From positions 2,188,501-2,252,500 of the forward strand of contig NZ_CP088285.1 in NCBI RefSeq assembly GCF_011516645.4: DNA of 64,000 bases, given 5' to 3'. The translations under genes and the position numbers were made by a program. The notes below the pieces were generated by a model. That model did no database searches. It worked only from the letters and a program-made list of their open reading frames with translations, and was not told where the DNA came from. Shown here one piece after another: positions 54,171 through 62,388 of this stretch. Each line of letters begins with the position of its first letter. The first letter of the stretch is position 1. Source of the stretch: Bradyrhizobium septentrionale (GTDB lineage Bacteria; Pseudomonadota; Alphaproteobacteria; Rhizobiales; Xanthobacteraceae).

Positions 54171-55682
54171 TTGATCCGCAGCAATGGCCATCCATTGCTG
54201 ATCACGGCCGCAGCCGCCGATGCGGCCCGGCCGTGCGACCTTTGTGGCGCGCTGGACCCCGTGACGGACGTTTTTCTCGGCCGCAAGACAGTCTGCCTGT
54301 GCAGCAACTGCCTGCTCGCCGCCAGGGCCAGTTCGGAAAACCTGCCGGGCGAGGAGTTCAGATATGCCTTCGTGGCCCTCGATTGGCATTTTGCCGGAGT
54401 GCCGCGCAACCAGATCCTGACCCGGTCGCGGCAGTTTCCCGGTCACATGCGCGCCGATGTTCAGATCGCAATCGACAGGCTGTTCGACGCACCGATCCAT
54501 TTCTTCGGCCTTCATGAGGCGCACCGCTACGAGACCCTCGATTTCGCCGCGCTGATGGAAGACAGCCGCAACGCGCCGGCGATCGCGCCGCCGCAGTATC
54601 ACGACGTCGACGTCGGGGAGCCCGAGCCGGTCAAATGCCTCACCAATGGCTTGTGGCTGTGCCGCGCCGAAGAGCTGCGTTACGCGGTACTGCTCAGCTA
54701 CCACCGAGACTATCGCAGCGAGCCGGGCCTGCGGATCGAGCTCGCGGTGCCCGCAGGCGCCGCCGGAAACACCCTGGTGCAACGGACCTTTGCCGAGTTG
54801 GAAGCTGCCGTGCATGCGGCGCGATCCTATCGCGGCAAAATCCTGTCGCTGGAGGATGCCGCAAACTATCGCGGCCGCGCACAGGGTGTGACCGTGCATC
54901 GCTTGCCGACGGTTGCTCGCGATGACGTGATCCTGCCGGACCGGACGCTGCGGCTGCTCGACCGCAACGTGCTCGGCTTTGTCGAAAGCCGCGATCTGCT
55001 GCGCGGGCTCGGCCAGTCGACCCGCAAAGGCATCCTGCTCTACGGCCCGCCCGGCACCGGCAAGACCCACACCATTCGCTATCTCGCCACCAATCTGCCC
55101 GGCCACACCACGCTGATCATCACCGCCGAGCAGGTCGGCCTGCTCGGCGCCTATATGAGCCTTGCGCGGCTGCTGCAGCCGACCATGGTCGTGATCGAGG
55201 ATGTCGACCTGATCGCGCGCGACCGCGAGGACATGGGCGGACCGTGCGAGGAATCCCTGCTCAACAAGCTGCTCAACGAAATGGACGGCCTGAAGGAGGA
55301 TTGCGATATCCTGTTCCTGCTGACCACCAACCGGCCCGAAGAGCTGGAAAGCGCACTCGCCGGCCGGCCCGGCCGCATCGATCAGGCGATCGAGGTGCCG
55401 CTGCCCGACGAGACCGGGCGCGGCAAGCTGATCCGGCTCTATGGCAAGGGCCTGCCGCTCGACGAGGCCATCATCGACCAGGCAGTGGCACGCACGGCAG
55501 GCGTCAGCGCCGCCTTCATCAAGGAGCTGATGCGCCGCATCGCTCAGGCGAGCATCGCACGCGGCGGCGGCCGGGACGTCACCGCTGAAGACATCGACGG
55601 AGCGCTGAACGAAATGCTGTTCGACGGCGGCCGGCTCAACGTCAAGCTGCTCGGCGGCGCGCAGGGGAGGAGCGCGGTGTGA
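54171..55682 (+). CDS. AAA+ ATPase with N-terminal ClpX-like zinc finger
   Basis: 503 residues from the TTG at 54171 (GAGGAG about 14 bases upstream, so the start is uncertain). Residues 22-47 hold CDLCG and CLCSNC, a four-Cys site like the ClpX zinc-binding domain. A middle domain (about 55-255) is unique. The AAA+ module has Walker A GPPGTGKT (292-299), Walker B VVIEDVD (340-346) and an SRH with TNRPEELESALAGRPGRID (arginine fingers near R399/R402). The Walker B 'IEDVD' form resembles BCS1/Vps4-type remodellers. No HslV/ClpP contact loop is seen. Probably a protein-remodelling ATPase; partner unknown. Confidence 0.8.
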   Translation: MIRSNGHPLLITAAAADAARPCDLCGALDPVTDVFLGRKTVCLCSNCLLAARASSENLPGEEFRYAFVALDWHFAGVPRNQILTRSRQFPGHMRADVQIAIDRLFDAPIHFFGLHEAHRYETLDFAALMEDSRNAPAIAPPQYHDVDVGEPEPVKCLTNGLWLCRAEELRYAVLLSYHRDYRSEPGLRIELAVPAGAAGNTLVQRTFAELEAAVHAARSYRGKILSLEDAANYRGRAQGVTVHRLPTVARDDVILPDRTLRLLDRNVLGFVESRDLLRGLGQSTRKGILLYGPPGTGKTHTIRYLATNLPGHTTLIITAEQVGLLGAYMSLARLLQPTMVVIEDVDLIARDREDMGGPCEESLLNKLLNEMDGLKEDCDILFLLTTNRPEELESALAGRPGRIDQAIEVPLPDETGRGKLIRLYGKGLPLDEAIIDQAVARTAGVSAAFIKELMRRIAQASIARGGGRDVTAEDIDGALNEMLFDGGRLNVKLLGGAQGRSAV

Positions 55683-55769
55683 TGGCCGACGCATCAGCGG
55701 GTCGCTGCTTTACACTATCCCAAAAATGAGATCGAGTTGGCGTTGCGGCGAGCTAAGGGAATTGCATGA
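55683..55769 (+). pseudogene. Possible C-terminal remnant of a HigB-type toxin
   Basis: After the ATPase stop, the same frame reads 28 more residues ending HYPKNEIELALRRAKGIA before TGA at 55767. The final residues resemble the end of Gp49-like toxins (…TPK-x-EI-x-x-A-x-RR-x-K). It overlaps the antitoxin start as ATGA, the usual toxin-antitoxin arrangement. The 5' 70-80% of such a toxin gene is missing. Confidence 0.4.
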
Positions 55770-56047
55770 CCATCCCGTTCGAAAAGCTCAAGGCGCGCCT
55801 GCTGGCCAATCCCAAGGTCAAGGTCGAATACGACGCGCTTGCACCCGAATTCGAGATCGCCGCAGAACTGGTGAGAGCGCGCCAGCGCGCAGGACTGTCG
55901 CAATCCGAACTTGCCGCCCGGATGGGCACCAGTCAGTCGACCGTCGCTCGCCTCGAAAGCGGCCAGACGCTCCCGAGCACCAAGACCTTGCTGCGGTTTG
56001 CCAAGGCAACTGGCAGCAAGTTCCGGATCAGGCTCTCGGCGGCGTAA
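55766..56047 (+). CDS. XRE-family (HigA-like) antitoxin, apparently orphan
   Basis: 93 residues. N-terminal part MTIPFEKLKARLLANPKVKVEYDALAPEF is the typical 'HigA with Gp49 toxin' lead-in; the HTH follows (about 35-70: RARQRAGLSQSELAARMGTSQSTVARLESGQ). It would bind DNA and neutralise a RelE/HigB-like toxin. No full toxin is found next to it. Confidence 0.85.
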   Translation: MTIPFEKLKARLLANPKVKVEYDALAPEFEIAAELVRARQRAGLSQSELAARMGTSQSTVARLESGQTLPSTKTLLRFAKATGSKFRIRLSAA

Positions 56048-56096
56048 CGCCAAGCAACAGACGATCCGCCCGCGCATCAGCGCTACCTGTTGACCA

Positions 56097-58229
56097 TCAC
56101 CGCAACGCCGGCGGCAACAGCAGCACGCGATCACCCGCGGCGACGCGGGCAAGCTCGTCCGACATCCGCGCCAGCACGCGGTCCCAGGCCTGCGGTCTGT
56201 CCTGGCGGAACAGCCGCATGGTCGGATACCACGGCGTGTCGGCGCGGTCGCGCAGCCAGCGCCAGTCGAGCGCATAGGGGCACAGCAGCCAGACCGGGCG
56301 GCCGAGGGCGCCGGCAAGATGCGCCACCGACGTATCGACGGCGATCACGAGATCGAGCGCGCAGACGGCCGCCGCGGTGTCGGCAAAATCGCCGAGCGTC
56401 GGCGCGAGGTCGACGATATCGGAACCGAGACGCCGCAGGACCGGTGCATCGTCCGGCCGCGGCTCCTTCTGCAGGCTGTAGAGCTGGACACCAGCTGTGA
56501 CCAGCCGCGGCAGCACGGCGTCCGCCGGCAGCGAGCGCTGGCGGTCGCCTTTGTGCCTGGGATTGCCGGCCCAGACCACGCCGACCTTCAGCCCGGCGGC
56601 GCCGGCGAGCGCCGCGCGCCAACGCGCGAGCTTGACGGCATCCGCCTGCAGATAGGACACCTCAGCGGGAATCGTCTCGACGGTGGTGCGGAAGATCCGC
56701 GGCAGGCTCAGCAGCGGCAGCTGTAGATCGAACGGCGGCAATGGCTCGCCGCGGGCGAACACCGCGACATCGGGCAGCATCGGCCGCAGCAGCGAGACCA
56801 GCGCCGGCTGCGCCTGCAGGATGATCCGGCCGCCTCTGCCCGCCAGCATCGGCACATAGCGGACGAAATTGATGGCGTCGCCGAGCCCGTATTCGGCAAA
56901 CAGCAGCAGCGTGCGTCCCGCGAGCGGCTCCCCCTGCCATTCCGGCTCGTCGAACACGGGATCGCCGTCACTGAGCATCTTGGTCTTGCGGCGCCACTGG
57001 TACTCTTCAAAACCCTCCTCGAACTCGCCGTTCATCAGGAGGAAATGCGCGTGGTTGTAATGCGCGAGCGGCTGATCGGGATCGAGCGCGATGGCCTTGC
57101 GCGAGGCCACCAGCGCGGCATCGATGTCGCCGGCATTGCGCAGCGCGACCGCGAGATTGGCATGGCCCTTGGCGTAATGGGGCTCGAGCTCGATGGCGCG
57201 CCGATGTGCCGCGACCGCCGCCTCGACCAGATTCTGCGCCTCGAAGATGATCCCGAGATTGGTGTGCGCAGCCGCATAGTCCGGCTTGAGCGCCAGCGCG
57301 AGCTCGGCGCAGGCGATGGCGTCGTCGACCTGCCCGAGCTCGAACAGGCAGGCGCCGAGATTGTTGAGAATGACGTGGTCGGACGGGTCGCGGGCCGAGA
57401 CCTTCCGATAGATGCCGAGTGCCTCCTCGCGCTCGCCCGCTTCGTGCAGCACCATCGCCAGCAGACGCTGCGGCGTGAGGTTTTCCGGATCGAGCGTCGT
57501 CGCGCGGCGAAATTGCACGATCGCGTCGTCGAGCAGGCCCTGGCGATAGAGCGCGCCGCCGAGGCCGCAATGCAGCCCGGCATTGTCGGGATCCGTGCCA
57601 AGCCCGCGGCGATAGGCGGTGGCGGCGTCCCCGAGCTTGTTCTGATCGGTCAACACATTGCCGAGATTGAGCCAGACGCCACGATAGGCCGGATCACGCG
57701 CGATCACCTCGCGATAGGCCTGCTCCGCCTCGACCGGGCGCCGCTGCCCGGCCAGCGCAACGGCGAGGTTGAACTTCGCCCGCGTAAAGCCGGGATCGAG
57801 CGCGATGGCGCGGCGGAACGCCGTCTCGGCCTCGTCGAAGCGCGACAGATCGCACAGCGCAACGCCGAGCTTGATGTGCAGGCTGGCATCCTTCGGCCGC
57901 AGCGTCACGCCGCGCTGAAACGCCGCCACCGCGCCTTCATGCTCGCCCTTCACCGCGAGCGCGTCGCCGAGCGTGGCGAATGCCGGCCCATGATGCGGAT
58001 CGAGGCTGAACACCCGGTTCAGCAGCACCGCGCCCTCCGCAGCACGATCGGTCACGAAGGCGATGACGGCGGACAGATGCAGCGCCGGAACATGGTCGGG
58101 ATCGGCGGTAAGGATATCGCCGCACAGCGTGCCGGCCTCCATCGCGCGGCCCGCCCCATAATGCGCCACCGCATCCAGCAACATCCGATCAACCGCCACA
58201 CTGCCCACGATACCGCCCTCGCCCTTCAT
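56097..58229 (-). CDS. TPR protein with glycosyltransferase-like C-terminal domain
   Basis: 710 residues from the ATG at 58229 (the longer frame starts within a less likely leader). About 11-12 TPRs (about 15-430: AYRGVWLNLGNVLTDQNKLGDAATAYRRGL and similar), then a GT9/GT41-like domain (about 440-690) with LLFAEYGLGDAINFVRYVPML, VGVVWAGNPRHKGDRQRSLPAD and IAVDTSVAHLAGALGRPVWLLCPYALDWRWL. The family is common in Bradyrhizobium and is linked to protein or flagellin glycosylation by analogy only. Confidence 0.82.
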   Translation of the reverse strand: MKGEGGIVGSVAVDRMLLDAVAHYGAGRAMEAGTLCGDILTADPDHVPALHLSAVIAFVTDRAAEGAVLLNRVFSLDPHHGPAFATLGDALAVKGEHEGAVAAFQRGVTLRPKDASLHIKLGVALCDLSRFDEAETAFRRAIALDPGFTRAKFNLAVALAGQRRPVEAEQAYREVIARDPAYRGVWLNLGNVLTDQNKLGDAATAYRRGLGTDPDNAGLHCGLGGALYRQGLLDDAIVQFRRATTLDPENLTPQRLLAMVLHEAGEREEALGIYRKVSARDPSDHVILNNLGACLFELGQVDDAIACAELALALKPDYAAAHTNLGIIFEAQNLVEAAVAAHRRAIELEPHYAKGHANLAVALRNAGDIDAALVASRKAIALDPDQPLAHYNHAHFLLMNGEFEEGFEEYQWRRKTKMLSDGDPVFDEPEWQGEPLAGRTLLLFAEYGLGDAINFVRYVPMLAGRGGRIILQAQPALVSLLRPMLPDVAVFARGEPLPPFDLQLPLLSLPRIFRTTVETIPAEVSYLQADAVKLARWRAALAGAAGLKVGVVWAGNPRHKGDRQRSLPADAVLPRLVTAGVQLYSLQKEPRPDDAPVLRRLGSDIVDLAPTLGDFADTAAAVCALDLVIAVDTSVAHLAGALGRPVWLLCPYALDWRWLRDRADTPWYPTMRLFRQDRPQAWDRVLARMSDELARVAAGDRVLLLPPALR

Positions 58230-58320
58230 AATCCCGATAGGGATTAAACGGGCGGCGCCGCCAAATCCGGCACGCAAATCCCGATTGAAGAATCATAACC
58301 CGGGTGCAGGCCCTGATCTC

Positions 58321-58445
58321 TTCTCCTTCCCCCTGAAAGGGGGGAAGGTCGGGATGGGGGGGCAGCCGCAGACGACGCTGCAAGCGGAGGGAGCTGATCC
58401 CCACCCGCTTTGCTCTGCGGAGCAAAGCGACCTTCGCTTTTCAAG
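58321..58445. repeat. CTTCCCCCTGAAAGGGGG repeat, copy 2
   Basis: Shares the start and the GATCCCCACCCGCTTTGCTCTG block with 38022-38132. Confidence 0.7.
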
Positions 58446-58509
58446 GGGAGGTAAGAGGGTGACCAGGAGCGATGATGCGCCCGCCATCGCCCTCTTGACG
58501 CGCGCTCCG

Positions 58510-58517
58510 TCATGTAA
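58510..58517. promoter_or_regulatory. Left half of the Rrf2 operator (displaced by the intron)
   Basis: TCATGTAA; with C60436 it forms TCATGTAAC, the complement of GTTACATGA at 60444-60452. TTGACG at 58495-58500 is a -35 candidate 17 bp before the splice junction. Confidence 0.6.
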
Positions 58518-58581
58518 GTAGAGTCGAGGAGAGGCGCGGTGATGCGCTTGTTGCGCGTTCCGTTTCCTCTCCCCGCTCATC

Positions 58582-58615
58582 AAACCGGACGTGCAGTTTT
58601 CCCGCATCCGGCTTT
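58582..58615 (-). ncRNA. Group II intron domain V
   Basis: 34-nt hairpin: AAAGCCGG with CCGGTTT outer pairing, internal bulge, and GAAA-type loop; the AGC catalytic triad is present. Confidence 0.85.
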
Positions 58616-58628
58616 CCGACAGGTTTTG

Positions 58629-60029
58629 TCACAAGGCGCACGTCGGCGACACTTTGCGCACGCGGTTCAGCACAAGTACGCCAGGGTTCCCATGGATCCG
58701 ATCAGAGAACCGTCTGACGCCACGTCCTGGCGTCTTATGTCGTCTGCGCAGAAAGGCGAGCACGCGGTCGAAGACGTGTCGATCAACGGCCTGATGAGCC
58801 GTAGCAAGAGAGCCATAGCTGAAGTAAGCGGACCAGCCGCGCAGAAGGCGGTTCAGTCGTGCTTGTACTTCGGGCCAAGCGCCCTTGTTGCCCGGCGTCA
58901 GCAGTACGCTGACCTTCCTCTTGATCCGCAGCACGCTTTTCTTGGACGGAGCCGCGCCAAGATACCACCGTCCCCCATTGCGGAAGCGGCGGGGTCCGAG
59001 CGTGTACCCAAGGAAGTCAAAGCTTTCCAATCGGGCATTCTTCACCGAGGTTTTAGTCTCGTTGAGCGTCAACCCAAGCTTGGTCATCACCGCTTTCGTC
59101 CACGTCAATGCTTCCTCCGCGTGGCCGCGGCTGAGAATGACGAAGTCGTCGGCATAGGAGATAACCTGGGCATGGAATGCTTCACGCCGACCGCTGAGAC
59201 GCCAATGCTTCAGGAACCGGTTCATGTAGATGACGGAGAGCAGCGGACTGATGACACCGCCCTGTGGCGTGCCACGCTTGTTGCTCTTACCGCCGCTCAT
59301 GCACCGTTTCCCGTCGCTATCCCGCTCCTCGACCGGTACTCGCAGCCATAACTTAATCAGCCGCAGCACATTCCGGTCAACGATGCGTCGGGCCACCGAT
59401 TTGAGGAGGTCCGAATGCGGGATCGTGTCGAAGTATTTCGACAGATCGGCGTCAACAACGTCCGTGTAGCCCCGGCACACAAGCCGGTGCACTTCCTTGA
59501 CTGCATCGACCGCGTTACGACGCGGGCGATATCCATAAGCACCGTCCTCAAAATCCGCCTCGAAGATCGGTTCCAGCACGATCTTTGCGGCAGCTTGGAC
59601 GACCCGGTCCCGGATTGTTGGGATACCGAGTGGACGTTCGCCGCCGCCGGGCTTCGGGATCATCACCCGCCGCACCGGATCGGGCCGGTAAGTCTTCGTG
59701 ACGAGTTCATCGCGCAGGCCGGCCAACCATGCTTCGAGTCCCGACGCGTCGATTTGCTCGAAAGTTGTTCCGTCCACTCCTGGCGCACCCGCGTTGGCGC
59801 GGGCCAGCTTGTAGGCATGGCTCAGAATGTCCTCGCGGCAGATCTTGTCGTACAGCACATAGAAACGGAAGGCAGGCTCCGCCTTCGCCTTGCGATAAAG
59901 CTTTCTCTGAAGGCTCCTGATCTTATCGGGCGTTTGTAGGCTCATCGCCAATCGACCCATTCCCTCGCCATCTTCAAAAGCGCACCTGAAGTCAGGGTCC
60001 TTTCCTCCGCCGGAATTACCCGGTTTCAT
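58629..60029 (-). CDS. ltrA: Group II intron reverse transcriptase/maturase
   Basis: 466 residues from the ATG at 60029 (MKPGNSGGGKD; CAGGG upstream). ATGs at 59960 and 59945 (MSLQTPDKI) are alternatives. RT domains are complete: RPLGIPTIRDRVVQAAAKIVLEPIFEADF, AYGYRPRRNAVDAV, DLSKYFDTIPH, KRGTPQGGVISPLLSVIYMNRF and the catalytic SYADDFVILSRG. The maturase X domain is about 395-455 (LNRLLRGWSAYFSYGSL). No C-terminal endonuclease (HNH) domain. It splices the intron and copies it into DNA. Confidence 0.95.
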   Translation of the reverse strand: MKPGNSGGGKDPDFRCAFEDGEGMGRLAMSLQTPDKIRSLQRKLYRKAKAEPAFRFYVLYDKICREDILSHAYKLARANAGAPGVDGTTFEQIDASGLEAWLAGLRDELVTKTYRPDPVRRVMIPKPGGGERPLGIPTIRDRVVQAAAKIVLEPIFEADFEDGAYGYRPRRNAVDAVKEVHRLVCRGYTDVVDADLSKYFDTIPHSDLLKSVARRIVDRNVLRLIKLWLRVPVEERDSDGKRCMSGGKSNKRGTPQGGVISPLLSVIYMNRFLKHWRLSGRREAFHAQVISYADDFVILSRGHAEEALTWTKAVMTKLGLTLNETKTSVKNARLESFDFLGYTLGPRRFRNGGRWYLGAAPSKKSVLRIKRKVSVLLTPGNKGAWPEVQARLNRLLRGWSAYFSYGSLATAHQAVDRHVFDRVLAFLRRRHKTPGRGVRRFSDRIHGNPGVLVLNRVRKVSPTCAL

Positions 60030-60215
60030 CAGTACTACGACCCTGTCCGACTCCCGTCCGGTCCATCGACTACTCGATGCTGAAGGCGCGACCTTCGACC
60101 AAGACGGGTCTCCCCCGATTACCCGCACTACCTTTCCGGCGTGCCGTGCCCATTACCCCGGTGAACCGGACAGGTGCATGCGTCGATTGCTTCCCTGTCA
60201 GCGCGGCCTTCCCCG

Positions 60216-60248
60216 CCATACGATCGGGTCGGCATTCACATCGTAACT
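60216..60248 (-). other. Intron EBS2 and EBS1 sites
   Basis: EBS2 AGTTACG at 60248-60242 and EBS1 CGTATGG at 60222-60216 (minus strand) match the 5' exon TGTAACT-CCATATG immediately upstream of the intron. These pairings define the integration site. Confidence 0.75.
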
Positions 60249-60435
60249 TTCGAGGCGTGCTCAGGCTTCACTCACGTTACGGCCCGCTGGATTGCTCGGC
60301 CGCCAAAAGCGACCTTTGTCACGAGGCTTCGATCCGTCCGATTGCTCGTCCAAACCGCTCGTCAGCTACCAGATCAATCGACAATTCTCTGGGTGGATCC
60401 TTCCTCCACTGGTAATGCGCGCCGTCGGGGCGCAC

Positions 60436-60452
60436 CATATGGAGTTACATGA
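60436..60452. promoter_or_regulatory. Right half of the Rrf2 operator, over RBS and start codon
   Basis: C + ATATGGA + GTTACATGA. GGAG (60441-60444) is the ribosome-binding site and the ATG at 60449 is inside the right arm. With the intron removed, TCATGTAAC-N7-GTTACATGA is a perfect 9-bp dyad. Confidence 0.65.
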
Positions 60453-60913
60453 TACGCGATAGCCGTTTGTCTGGTGTGCTGCACGGCCTGCTCCACATGA
60501 TCGGAGCGGGCGAGCCGGTCACCTCGGAGCAACTTGCCCAGGCGATGGCCACCAACCCGGTGGTCGTGCGCCGCGTGATGGCGGGCCTGCGCGAGCAGGG
60601 GCTGGTCCGGTCTGAGAAGGGCCATGGCGGCGGCTGGACGCTGGCGCGCGATCCGGCCGACATCACGCTCGCGGACATCTTTCGCGCGGTCGGCGCGCCC
60701 ACGATCGTTGCGATGGGCCATCGCTCGGAAAATCCCGGTTGTCTGGTCGAACAGGCGGTCAACGACGCACTCACAGGCACGTTTCGCGAGGTCGAGGCGA
60801 TCTTCCTGAAGCGACTCGGCGCGGTGACGCTCGATGCCCTCGCCAAGGATTTCAAGCGCCGGCTCGCCAAGCACAAACAGAGCCTTCAGGACCAGATCCA
60901 TGCAGTCAAGTGA
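60449..60913 (+). CDS. Rrf2 family transcriptional regulator
   Basis: 154 residues. Winged HTH (about 1-85: SRLSGVLHGLLHMIG, TSEQLAQAMATNPVVVRRVMAGLREQGLVRSEKGHGGGW). ENPGCLVEQAVND contains one Cys where [Fe-S] members have three; so a Cys-redox or non-Fe-S type (like YwnA/CymR). Its stop overlaps the methyltransferase start by 14 bp, so the pair is one operon. A group II intron sits 13 bp upstream of the ATG, between its promoter/operator halves. Confidence 0.92.
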   Translation: MIRDSRLSGVLHGLLHMIGAGEPVTSEQLAQAMATNPVVVRRVMAGLREQGLVRSEKGHGGGWTLARDPADITLADIFRAVGAPTIVAMGHRSENPGCLVEQAVNDALTGTFREVEAIFLKRLGAVTLDALAKDFKRRLAKHKQSLQDQIHAVK

Positions 60914-61718
60914 GCAGGCGAAATCTCTGCCGTTCAACGATCCCGCGCACTGGGACAAGATGGTTGCCACCTACGAGGCGCAGTCGCAGCCGTTCACGAC
61001 GCACTTCGCCGATGCCGCGGTCGCAACACTCCCGATCGGCCCGTCATCCAAAGTGCTCGACATCGCCACCGGCACCGGTGCGGCAGCGCTTGCCGCCGCC
61101 CGCAGCGGCGCCGAGGTCACCGCGATCGACTTCTCCGCCGGCATGGTGGCGCGGGTCCGTGCGCATGATGTCGCGAACATCGAGGCGCGGCAGATGGACG
61201 GCCAGGCGCTCGACCTGCCGGATGCCGCATTCGATGCGGCGGTGTCGGTGTTCGGCGTGATGCTGTTTCCCAACTGGCGCGCCGGCCTGCGCGAGATGGC
61301 GCGGGTGACGCGATCAGGCGGGACGGCCGCGATTGCGGTCTGGAAAAGCGCCGACGGCGCCGCCGTGCATCTCTTGCTCGCGCAGATCATCCGGCGGCTC
61401 TACCCCGGCAATGTCACGCCGATGCCCTGCACGGGCCTCGCCGAGCTCGCCGATCCCGGCCGCCTCGCTGCGGCGGTCATCGCCGCCGGCTTCTCCGTTC
61501 CGGCGGTCGCCGAGATCACCCACGACTTCAAGCTCAATGTCGGCAATCCCGGCGATGTCGACAAACTGTTCGAGTTCATGCCGCATTGGAGCGGGCTCGA
61601 CGCGGACCAGAGCGCCGCGGTCGCGCGCGCCTTCCGCGCCGAGATCGAGCGCGGACGGGTCGGTGACATCTTCGCGATTCCCTCGACCGCACTGATTGCG
61701 ACGGCCCGGCGGCTCTGA
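60900..61718 (+). CDS. Class I SAM-dependent methyltransferase
   Basis: 272 residues from the ATG at 60900. Motif I VLDIATGTGAAALAAA, then VTAIDFSAGMVARVRA (motif II acid), ARQMDGQALDLPDAAFDAAVSVFGVM (motif IV) and GGTAAIAVWKS. UbiE/COQ5-like or small-molecule type. Co-transcribed with the Rrf2 gene and probably its regulated target. Substrate unknown. Confidence 0.9.
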   Translation: MQSSEQAKSLPFNDPAHWDKMVATYEAQSQPFTTHFADAAVATLPIGPSSKVLDIATGTGAAALAAARSGAEVTAIDFSAGMVARVRAHDVANIEARQMDGQALDLPDAAFDAAVSVFGVMLFPNWRAGLREMARVTRSGGTAAIAVWKSADGAAVHLLLAQIIRRLYPGNVTPMPCTGLAELADPGRLAAAVIAAGFSVPAVAEITHDFKLNVGNPGDVDKLFEFMPHWSGLDADQSAAVARAFRAEIERGRVGDIFAIPSTALIATARRL

Positions 61719-61777
61719 TCGCAGCGCGGAGTTTGGCCGGCTCGGCGATGCCGGCCCGTGGCCGTGCCGTTCTCGCC

Positions 61778-61942
61778 TCAGCGCGTATCGTCCTGCTTCT
61801 CTCCATCGCTCGGCGGCTGCAGGCCGGGGCTGTTGGCCCAGCGGTCGAGCTCCTCGATGACCCGCTGGTGGCTCGGCCGCAGCGTCGACGGACCACCGGG
61901 CTCCTGCGACAATTTTCGGGGCAGCTTGACCTGTTCTGGCAT
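61778..61942 (-). CDS. 54-residue hypothetical protein
   Basis: ATG at 61942 with GGAG 7 bases upstream; the longer frame is spurious. MPEQVKLPRKLSQEPGGPSTL then RPSHQRVIEELDRWANSPGLQPPSDGEKQDDTR: short, hydrophilic, with one amphipathic helix. Function unknown. Confidence 0.5.
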   Translation of the reverse strand: MPEQVKLPRKLSQEPGGPSTLRPSHQRVIEELDRWANSPGLQPPSDGEKQDDTR

Positions 61943-62028
61943 GGTGAGGCTCCAGAGCTGGGCGGGGCCATCCGCAGCGATCGCTACGCAAGGCGTGGAT
62001 CGCCGGTCGCAACAAAAGCGCGCGAAGA

Positions 62029-62313
62029 TTATTTGCGGTCTGCCGGCTTCGCTGGCGCTGCGACCGGCTGCACGGGAGCCGCCTGCTCCCACGGCGCCGG
62101 CAGGATGACCCGCGCCGGCGGCAGGTTCTGCGCGGCGCGCTGCACATTCGCGTTCGCCGGCCGCGCCTCGCCGCTGGCGCTATCGGCACGTGCGATGGCG
62201 ATCGTGATGCCGACCGCAAGCGCGGCGAATCCAAGTCCCGCGCCGATCGATCCGGCGGACCGGACAACGCCGGTCCGGGGACTGCTCATCGTGGCAAGAT
62301 GGGATGAGGTCAT
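62029..62313 (-). CDS. 94-residue single-span membrane protein
   Basis: GAGGAG 8 bases before the ATG. One membrane helix (GAGLGFAALAVGITIAIARA, about 24-43) and a Pro/Ala-rich exported or cytoplasmic tail (AQNLPPARVILPAPWEQAAPVQP). Function unknown; part of a minus-strand run of small genes downstream of DUF3597. Confidence 0.6.
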   Translation of the reverse strand: MTSSHLATMSSPRTGVVRSAGSIGAGLGFAALAVGITIAIARADSASGEARPANANVQRAAQNLPPARVILPAPWEQAAPVQPVAAPAKPADRK

Positions 62314-62388
62314 CGCAACTGCTCCTCACGCAATACACGCTCGGAGCCGTGCGGGACGCGCGCGCCTCGCACGGCTCAAGGCAGCTCG

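Larger units (their letters stand above)
58518..60435 (-). mobile_element. Group II intron, complete (1918 nt), antisense to the Rrf2 operon
   Basis: The 5' end on the minus strand begins GTGCGCCC at 60435 (GUGYG consensus); the 3' end is ...CTAC at 58518. Domain V is the 34-nt hairpin 58615-58582 (AAAGCCGGATGCGGG, loop, matching arm) followed by domain VI. Exon-binding site EBS1 CGTATGG (60222-60216) pairs over 7 bases with IBS1 CCATATG ending at the 5' splice site, and EBS2 AGTTACG (60248-60242) pairs with IBS2 TGTAACT just upstream, each with one G-U. Intact ORF. Probably mobile. Confidence 0.9.

Noticed and set aside
60436..60452. Self-complementary CATATG as the intron's IBS1 alone
   Set aside because: The longer CCATATG/CGTATGG and TGTAACT/AGTTACG pairings fit better and fix the boundary.
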